6,229 nucleotides of DNA from Desulfobulbus sp. (GTDB lineage: Bacteria > Desulfobacterota > Desulfobulbia > Desulfobulbales > Desulfobulbaceae), in the NCBI GenBank assembly GCA_030600525.1, contig JAUVLX010000216.1:1-6229 (forward strand), given 5' to 3'. Shown here piece by piece: positions 1 to 4,885 of this stretch. The position numbers and the translations under genes are program-made. The notes under the pieces were generated by a model. It made no database searches. It saw only the letters and a program-made list of their open reading frames with translations, and was not told the DNA's origin. The stretch's first letter is position 1, and each line of letters begins with the position of its first letter.

Positions 1-86
1 CGATGGGCATGTTACGCCAACTGGAGTTCTCTCTTTTTGACTTTAAACTGCAACGAAGAATGAAAAAGAATCAATATCAAGGATAG
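1..86 (+). pseudogene. C-terminal fragment of an M3-family metallopeptidase (oligopeptidase A/PrlC-like), prematurely stopped
   Basis: The frame beginning at base 3 reads MGMLRQLEFSLFDFKLQRRM and a few further residues, then meets TAG at 84-86. The block RQLEFSLFDFKL closely resembles the RQLEFxLFDFRLH segment that lies downstream of the HExxH zinc site in oligopeptidase A and related M3 peptidases. Those cytoplasmic enzymes degrade short peptides. In the family about 120 or more residues normally follow, including a conserved FSHIFAGGYAAGYYSY region. I find no such region in any forward frame of 87-508. The gene therefore looks truncated or frameshifted just after this block. The resemblance is to remembered family sequence. 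The 5' part, including the zinc site, lies outside the window. A sequencing or assembly error is the main alternative to a genuine pseudogene. Confidence 0.55.
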
Positions 87-370
87 ATACCGCATGCGAA
101 ACCTCCAACACAGTTGAGATAAATCTGTTTTCAAATTTCATGTGTAAATTTTTATAAGCCCAATATCAAAAAGACTAATTATCAGATGTATAAATGCAAT
201 GTTGTACTTAATAATTACACCTATTTTCTAATTCATCGAGTGCCTGTACTCTGCGAGAGTTTGCCTAAAAAATGGCTCTTTGCAAAAGGTATTTTCTACG
301 GTAAAAGAAATGCGAGGTTGTTATATTTTTATTTTATTAGGTGGGATTTTTTTTAAAAATCCTCGTCGGT

Positions 371-432
371 ACAGTAGCGGTCTGCAAACATATAAGCTAC
401 CTTCACACTAATTTCAGACAATACAGTAACGG
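371..432 (+). repeat. Pair of 10-bp direct repeats, ACAGTA(G/A)CGG
   Basis: ACAGTAGCGG at 371-380 recurs as ACAGTAACGG at 423-432, nine of ten bases identical, with starts 52 bp apart, close to five helical turns. Both copies lie in the leader region 77 to 138 bp upstream of the glyA start. The arrangement would suit a pair of binding sites for a regulator, but no known operator is recognised. One such pair could arise by chance in 500 bp. Confidence 0.3.
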
Positions 433-497
433 CAAAATCCAAAACTATTCCCTATAGATTTCGAAATAAATTACATATTTTCGGCCAACCGAGAAAC

Positions 498-503
498 AAG
501 GAG
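498..503 (+). promoter_or_regulatory. Ribosome binding site of glyA
   Basis: AAGGAG lies 5 nt before the ATG at 509, a near-consensus Shine-Dalgarno sequence at good spacing. It fixes the start of glyA, whose N-terminus also agrees with the family. Confidence 0.85.
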
Positions 504-508
504 AAAAA

Positions 509-1765
509 ATGGAAGACCTGCAACAAAATGACATTGAGATATATGAGCTTATTCGCCAGGAGGAGCTTCGGCAAGCTCAGAAAATAAGGCTGATTGCATC
601 TGAAAACTACGTTTCCTCTGCTGTAATGGAGGCAACCGGTTCGGTGTTTACCAACAAATATTCAGAAGGTTACTCAGGAAAGCGGTATTACGAAGGCCAA
701 CAATATGTTGACCAAATTGAAGATCTGGCCATCAAGCGCGCTAAAGACCTGTTTGGTGCTGAGCATGTAAATGTACAACCCTATTCCGGTTCGCCAGCAA
801 ACCTTGCTGTCTATCTTGCTTTTTTGAAGCCAGGAGACACCATCCTAGGCATGGCCCTTCCCCATGGCGGCCATTTGACTCATGGTTCAAAGGTGTCTAT
901 TTCCGGAAAATATTTCCACGCCGAATCATATAGTCTCGACAAAGGAACAGGTAATCTGGATTACGAAGCCATCAGAACCAAAGCCAAGAATTGCCAGCCA
1001 AAAATTTTAATTGCCGGACACTCTGCATATTCGAGAATTCCCGATTTTAACGAATTCAGAAAAATTGCTGATGAAGTCGGTGCATTGTTACTAGTTGACA
1101 TGGCACACTTTGCAGGATTGGTTGCAGGTGGAGCGCATCCTTCACCCATCCCCTTTGCTGACGTAGTGACGACAACCACCCATAAATCACTTCGCGGCCC
1201 TAGGGGAGCGATGATCATGTGTAAAAAGGAACATGCCCTGGCAATAGACAAGGCTGTTTTTCCTGGTATCCAAGGTGGCCCGCATAACAGCACAACGGCG
1301 GCCATAGCAGTTGCACTGAAAGAGGCATCAACAGACGATTTTAAAAACTATGCGGCACAGATTGTAGCCAATGCCAAAACACTGGCATCGACCTTAACTG
1401 CTAAAAGTTTCAATCTGGTCACTGGCGGGACCGATAATCACCTGCTATTGATTGATCTGACCAACAAAGGAGTAACAGGTAAGGTTGCAGCCAAGGCCCT
1501 TGATGCTGCCGGGATAGTACTTAACTACAACTCTGTACCATTTGACACACGAAAACCTTTTGACCCCAGCGGAGTAAGACTAGGAACGTCCGCTGTTACC
1601 TCTCGAGGTTTTAGCGAAAAAGAAATGGTTCAAACAGGGGAATGGATTAACGCTATTATCGCTGATCCTGAAAACGTCACCCTCCAACAGGATATTGCAG
1701 CAAAAGTTTCAGCACTTTGTGCACAATTTCCTGCTCCAGGCCTCGAACATTTAAGCAATAAGTAA
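509..1765 (+). CDS. glyA: Serine hydroxymethyltransferase
   Basis: This cytoplasmic PLP enzyme interconverts serine plus tetrahydrofolate with glycine plus 5,10-methylenetetrahydrofolate and supplies one-carbon units. The 418 residues match the usual length of about 415-420. Visible family motifs are LIASEN (28-33), EGYSGKRYYEG (53-63, with Glu53 and Tyr61 as active-site positions), GGHLTHGS (120-127, His122 stacking on the cofactor), VDMAHFAGL (196-204, Asp197 binding the pyridine nitrogen and His200), TTTTHKSLRGPRG (221-233, Lys226 as the PLP Schiff-base lysine) and GVRLGTSAVTSRGF (355-368, Arg357 binding the substrate carboxylate). All key residues are present, so the enzyme should be active. 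PYSGSPAN, QGGPHN and LRGPRGAMIMCK differ from the E. coli wording and resemble other SHMT subgroups. The gene appears monocistronic, converges on the nuo genes and is followed by a terminator. Its ATG is set by AAGGAG 5 nt upstream. Confidence 0.97.
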   Translation: MEDLQQNDIEIYELIRQEELRQAQKIRLIASENYVSSAVMEATGSVFTNKYSEGYSGKRYYEGQQYVDQIEDLAIKRAKDLFGAEHVNVQPYSGSPANLAVYLAFLKPGDTILGMALPHGGHLTHGSKVSISGKYFHAESYSLDKGTGNLDYEAIRTKAKNCQPKILIAGHSAYSRIPDFNEFRKIADEVGALLLVDMAHFAGLVAGGAHPSPIPFADVVTTTTHKSLRGPRGAMIMCKKEHALAIDKAVFPGIQGGPHNSTTAAIAVALKEASTDDFKNYAAQIVANAKTLASTLTAKSFNLVTGGTDNHLLLIDLTNKGVTGKVAAKALDAAGIVLNYNSVPFDTRKPFDPSGVRLGTSAVTSRGFSEKEMVQTGEWINAIIADPENVTLQQDIAAKVSALCAQFPAPGLEHLSNK

Positions 1766-1782
1766 GCGTTCGTTCTTCAATC

Positions 1783-1821
1783 AAAAAAAAAGAGGTCACC
1801 ATCAGGTGACCTCTTTTTTTT
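1783..1821. terminator. Bidirectional intrinsic terminator between glyA and nuoN
   Basis: A perfect 10-bp stem, AGAGGTCACC (1791-1800) with GGTGACCTCT (1805-1814), closes an ATCA loop. An A tract (1783-1790) precedes the stem and a T tract (1815-1821) follows it. Read on the plus strand it ends glyA 18 nt after the stop codon. Read on the minus strand the hairpin is again followed by a run of U and ends the nuo transcript about 30 nt after the nuoN stop. The symmetry suits convergent genes. Confidence 0.93.
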
Positions 1822-1854
1822 CATTTTTTATAGGCTAACAGCCAGCCCATTTGC

Positions 1855-3273
1855 TTACATAATAGTCTGAACGATGATTCCCGCAGTTTCAATAAGTTTT
1901 GCTGGCAGTGCTCCCATCAAAATAATCATTATCACAAGGATGATACTTGTAATTTTTATTATTGGATCGACATTTATTGCTCTTTCATCTGCAGGATCGT
2001 CCGTGTAGGCAACTTTGACAACGGAAAGATAGTAGTAGATGGCAATAGCGGTATTGATTGCTGCCAAAATAACGACAACAAGATGTCCATGCTGCAAAGC
2101 TGAGGTAAGCAAGAAAAATTTGCCCATAAATCCTACAAAAGGTGGGATTCCTGCAAGGGCAAAAAGACTGACAGCCAGAACAACGGCCAGGAGAGGTTGA
2201 CGTTTATGGAGCCCGGCAAGGTCTGTAATCGCAAGGTTTTCTCCATCGCGGGAGACCTGGCAAATAACAAGAAAACAAGCAAGATTCATTAACACATATC
2301 CAGCAATGTAATAGACAGCCAGACCGTATCCATCTGCTCCCATGGAAAGTAACCCAAGCATAATAAATCCGGCATGAGATATGCCTGAAAAGCCAAGCAT
2401 TCTTTTTATATCTGTCTGTACCAGAGCACTGAGGTTACCATAAAACATGGAACAAACAGCTATTACCGATAGAAGTTGAATGAGAAAATCAGGTTGACCT
2501 GTAGGCAGGGTCATAAAACGAATTAAAAGAGCAACAGCACCTAATTTAGGAACTGTAGCAATAAAGCCAGTCGTCTCATTGCTCGCCCCCTGGTAAATAT
2601 CAGGCACCCAGAAATGGAGGGGAAACACGCCGAGTTTATAGAAAAATCCAGACATAACCAATAGCACGGCGATAAGCACAGCAGGCTGATCACCTATGGC
2701 TTGCAAAGCAGGAATAATATCCGCAAGATATGTCGACCCTGTGAGGCCAAAAAGGTAACTCATGCCATATAGCAGGAACCCGGTAGCCATAACTCCGAAG
2801 AGGATATATTTAATACCGGCCTCCATCTGTACCCTGACACCTGTTCGATCGTCTCGTAGAGGGACCAACAAGTAGAGTGCAAAAGAAGAAAGTTCCAGCG
2901 AAATAAAAATAGCAATGAGTTCAACCGAACTCACTAGCATCATCAGGCCAAGTACACTTAGGAGTAAAAACATTGTGTACTCAGGCCTCACCTCGTCACT
3001 AATACCCTTAAGGTTCTGACCGAAAATGATAACAATGGTAAAGGCAAAACTGATCAGCAACTTGAACATCTGAGAATAACTGTCTACGGAGTAGGAACCA
3101 TAAAACAGCATCGACTGCTGAGAAAAGGTCAAACAAACGGTAATAAAGGTCAAAAGACCAATAACCATGCAGCTCAGTTGTTGCAGCCGAATATCCGGGG
3201 TTTTAAAAAGGCTGACGACGAAATAAAAGAGTGCGCCTGTTGTCAGCACAAGTTCAGGAAGAATAGCCATCAT
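1855..3273 (-). CDS. nuoN: NADH-quinone oxidoreductase subunit N (antiporter-like membrane subunit)
   Basis: This is an integral inner-membrane subunit of complex I, one of three antiporter-like channels in the membrane arm. The 472 residues (family usually about 470-490) are almost wholly hydrophobic, consistent with about 14 transmembrane helices. The expected charged residues are present: Glu127 in SLELSSFALYLLV (TM5), Lys213 in FYKLGVFPLHFWVPD (TM7), Lys243 in ATVPKLGAVALLIRF (TM8) and Lys385 in GFMGKFFLLTSAL (TM12). They align with E. coli Glu133, Lys217, Lys247 and Lys395. FWVPDIYQGASNE (221-233) is the usual NuoN signature. Translation starts at the first of two tandem ATG codons, with TAAGG (3281-3285) 7 nt upstream. 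It is the last gene of the operon, 88 nt after nuoM, and the bidirectional terminator follows it. Nothing suggests loss of function. Confidence 0.95.
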   Translation of the reverse strand: MMAILPELVLTTGALFYFVVSLFKTPDIRLQQLSCMVIGLLTFITVCLTFSQQSMLFYGSYSVDSYSQMFKLLISFAFTIVIIFGQNLKGISDEVRPEYTMFLLLSVLGLMMLVSSVELIAIFISLELSSFALYLLVPLRDDRTGVRVQMEAGIKYILFGVMATGFLLYGMSYLFGLTGSTYLADIIPALQAIGDQPAVLIAVLLVMSGFFYKLGVFPLHFWVPDIYQGASNETTGFIATVPKLGAVALLIRFMTLPTGQPDFLIQLLSVIAVCSMFYGNLSALVQTDIKRMLGFSGISHAGFIMLGLLSMGADGYGLAVYYIAGYVLMNLACFLVICQVSRDGENLAITDLAGLHKRQPLLAVVLAVSLFALAGIPPFVGFMGKFFLLTSALQHGHLVVVILAAINTAIAIYYYLSVVKVAYTDDPADERAINVDPIIKITSIILVIMIILMGALPAKLIETAGIIVQTIM

Positions 3274-3347
3274 AAAAAAGCCTTACTTGATTGTTCATCT
3301 ACTTTGTCCTGAATTATTTCAGGAGGACTGAAGGTAAATTCATGCAT
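3270..3347 (-). CDS. Possible 25-residue small ORF overlapping the nuoN start (uncertain)
   Basis: Between nuoM and nuoN an ATG at 3347 opens 25 codons (MHEFTFSPPEIIQDKVDEQ and six more residues) ending in TGA at 3272-3270. This gives an ATGA overlap with the nuoN start, a layout often seen with translational coupling. The frame is also open upstream into the 3' end of nuoM, with a possible GTG start. Against a real gene, there is no convincing Shine-Dalgarno sequence before the ATG and I recognise no family. The overlap is an automatic result of nuoN beginning ATGATG, and a frame of this length stays open by chance fairly often at this base composition. The ORF could be a coupling device rather than a functional peptide. 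Confidence 0.2.
   Translation of the reverse strand: MHEFTFSPPEIIQDKVDEQSSKAFL
3281..3285 (-). promoter_or_regulatory. Ribosome binding site of nuoN
   Basis: On the minus strand TAAGG is followed by C and six T, 7 nt in all, before the ATG at 3273. The spacing favours the first of the two tandem ATG codons. The site is modest in strength. Confidence 0.55.
3307..3324 (-). other. Intercistronic hairpin between nuoM and nuoN
   Basis: A perfect 7-bp inverted repeat, TCCTGAA with TTCAGGA around a 4-nt loop, would form in the nuo mRNA. No U tract follows, so it is not an intrinsic terminator. A second pairing, TTCAG (3318-3322) with CTGAA (3328-3332), uses the same bases and excludes the first. 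It could protect or process the transcript or tune nuoN expression. Function is inference only. Confidence 0.4.
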
Positions 3348-3361
3348 GTTGTCTTGATGGG

Positions 3362-4873
3362 TTAAAAGCGGACCAATGCAACGCTCTGCTGCTGCCACTG
3401 TTGCAAATGATCAAGCAAATTCGCAACAGAGGGATGAATAAGGTCAATAAACGGTTGCGGCCCAAGACCGATCCAAAAGACAAAGCCAAGGAAAGGTGCC
3501 AATATAATTATCTCACGGGTACTAAGGTCTGTGAGATAGGATTGATCTGGATTATTAGTACCGCCCCAGACAATTTTCTGCAGCATACGAAGCATATATG
3601 CAGCAGCAAGTACAGCTCCAGGAATAGCAGCTAAAGCGAGTACAATATTAAACTCAAAGGTACCTGCGAGAACCAGGAATTCACCGATAAAAGAGTTTGT
3701 TCCGGGAAACGCAAACGAAGAAAGGGAAAAAAAGACAAGAAACGTGACAAACCATGGCATGAACCGCCCTACTCCGCTAGCTACACTGAGTTCTCGGCTA
3801 TGTGTTCGTTCGTAAATCATGCCAACACAAAGAAACAGAGCACCCGTAGTAACACCATGGTTGATCATCTGAAGGATAGCCCCCTCAACGCCCCTGGTAT
3901 TAAGAACAAAAATGCCAAGAGTGACAAACCCCATATGCCCAACAGAAGAATAGGCAATCAACTTCTTCATATCATGTTGAGCAAGCGCGGTGAATCCACC
4001 GTAAAGAATTCCTGCAATGGAAAGCCAAAGAATATACGGCGCAAAGAGAAAGGTTGCTTCAGGTGTAATCGGCAGGCAAAAACGTAACATGCCGTAGGTT
4101 CCCATTTTCAAGAGGACCGATGCAAGGATTACTGATCCAGCAGTCGGTGCCTCAACGTGTGCAGCAGGTAACCAGGTATGAAATGGAAACATGGGTACCT
4201 TGATTGCAAATGCGAGGAAAAAAGCAAGAAACACCAGTGCCTGAAAAACGGTGGAATAGTTATTCCACATCATATCCGGGATAAAGAAACTCCCAGTTTT
4301 CAAGTATAACGCAATGATAGCAACCAAACGGAGTACAGAACCAGCCAGAGTATAGATAAAAAACTTTATCGAAGCATAAACTTTGCGAGGTCCACCCCAG
4401 ACGGCGATCAAAAGATACATGGGAATAAGCATAAATTCCCACAGGATGTAAAAGAGGACAAAGTCAAGAGCAACAAAAACACCAATCATAGCTGTCTCCA
4501 TAATGAGGAGACAAAACATGAAGGAAGGAACCCTGGTGGAAATATAATTCCATGAAGCCAGCACACAAAACGGCATAATAAATGTCGTTAAGATAACCAA
4601 CAGTATGGATATCCCGTCAACCCCGACAATATAGTTTATATTGAGTTGAGGTATCCAAGCATAGAGTTCTGCAAATTGAAATTTAGCCGTTGTGCTGTCA
4701 AACCCGATAAGCAGTGGAATCGACAAAACTGCTGTCAGCGTAGTAACAATCAGAGTCCATATCTTAGCAAAGGATTCCTTGGGGTTAATAAGCAATACCA
4801 GTGCGCCTGCCAGCGGGAAAAAAATAAGGAAACTGAGCAGAGGAAAGCCCTCTTTTATAAGTAGTACGTCCAT
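3362..4873 (-). CDS. nuoM: NADH-quinone oxidoreductase subunit M (antiporter-like membrane subunit)
   Basis: This is the middle-to-distal antiporter-like subunit of the complex I membrane arm. The 503 residues match the family (about 490-510) and are hydrophobic throughout, consistent with about 14 helices. The ion-path residues are present: Glu146 in LWEFMLIPMYLLI (TM5), Lys225 in FAIKVPMFPFHTWLP (TM7), Lys256 in SVLLKMGTYGMLRF (TM8) and Glu398 in FIGEFLVLAG (TM12). They align with E. coli Glu144, Lys234, Lys265 and Glu407. VEAPTAGSVILAS (240-252) and MKKLIAYSSVGHMGFV (302-317) are typical NuoM motifs. Two residues are unusual: Ala237 replaces the conserved Asp of WLPDAH, and Arg182 sits inside the TM6 stretch LAGSVLRLVAIIALY where Met or Leu is normal. 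No other start codon is plausible. The ATG lies 12 nt after the preceding stop codon. The C-terminal tail is Gln-rich. Confidence 0.95.
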   Translation of the reverse strand: MDVLLIKEGFPLLSFLIFFPLAGALVLLINPKESFAKIWTLIVTTLTAVLSIPLLIGFDSTTAKFQFAELYAWIPQLNINYIVGVDGISILLVILTTFIMPFCVLASWNYISTRVPSFMFCLLIMETAMIGVFVALDFVLFYILWEFMLIPMYLLIAVWGGPRKVYASIKFFIYTLAGSVLRLVAIIALYLKTGSFFIPDMMWNNYSTVFQALVFLAFFLAFAIKVPMFPFHTWLPAAHVEAPTAGSVILASVLLKMGTYGMLRFCLPITPEATFLFAPYILWLSIAGILYGGFTALAQHDMKKLIAYSSVGHMGFVTLGIFVLNTRGVEGAILQMINHGVTTGALFLCVGMIYERTHSRELSVASGVGRFMPWFVTFLVFFSLSSFAFPGTNSFIGEFLVLAGTFEFNIVLALAAIPGAVLAAAYMLRMLQKIVWGGTNNPDQSYLTDLSTREIIILAPFLGFVFWIGLGPQPFIDLIHPSVANLLDHLQQWQQQSVALVRF

Positions 4874-4881
4874 TCCTCCTT
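4874..4881 (-). promoter_or_regulatory. Ribosome binding site of nuoM, unusually close to the start
   Basis: On the minus strand AAGGAGGA directly abuts the ATG. The GGAGG core ends only 1 nt before it, closer than the usual 5-9 nt. Pairing through the upstream AAGG (4881-4878) gives 4 nt. An in-frame TAA 12 nt upstream rules out an earlier start. No ATG, GTG or TTG occurs until inside the first membrane helix, so this start is retained. Confidence 0.7.
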
Positions 4882-4885
4882 CCCC

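Larger units (their letters stand above)
87..508. other. AT-rich intergenic region upstream of glyA, no gene recognised
   Basis: About 420 bases carry no convincing gene. The longest small forward frame is ATG 186 to TAA 356 (56 codons, rich in Tyr, Phe and Asn), which has no ribosome binding site and no recognisable motif. No tRNA, THF riboswitch or glycine riboswitch was recognised. Short structures present are the perfect hairpin ACTCT-gcg-AGAGT (248-260), TTTGC/GCAAA (260-264 with 282-286), GGATTTTT-ttt-AAAAATCC (344-362), and a near-identical 10-bp direct repeat (371-380 and 423-432). A weak promoter candidate has TATAAG at 391-396 with GGTACA at 368-373, 17 bp apart. The -35 matches consensus at only three of six positions, so it is not annotated separately. 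The glyA promoter presumably lies somewhere here. Confidence 0.6.

Noticed and set aside
273..287. Sigma-54-like promoter, TGGC...TTTGC
   Set aside because: The GG to GC distance is 8 bp instead of the required 12, so it does not fit the -24/-12 pattern.
186..356. 56-codon forward ORF in the glyA upstream region
   Set aside because: It has no Shine-Dalgarno sequence, its composition is AT-driven and rich in Tyr, Phe and Asn, and no family is recognised.
453..458. TATAGA as a -10 element for glyA
   Set aside because: The sequence 17 bp upstream (CGGCAA) matches only two of six -35 consensus positions, which is too weak to annotate.
87..508. THF or glycine riboswitch upstream of glyA
   Set aside because: No conserved core or extended paired stems of either class could be found by eye.
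961..1305. 114-codon reverse ORF inside glyA
   Set aside because: It lies antisense to a clearly conserved SHMT gene, and its translation shows no family motif.
4260..4442. 60-codon reverse ORF within nuoM
   Set aside because: It is an out-of-frame shadow of NuoM TM5-TM6, and no ribosome binding site precedes it.
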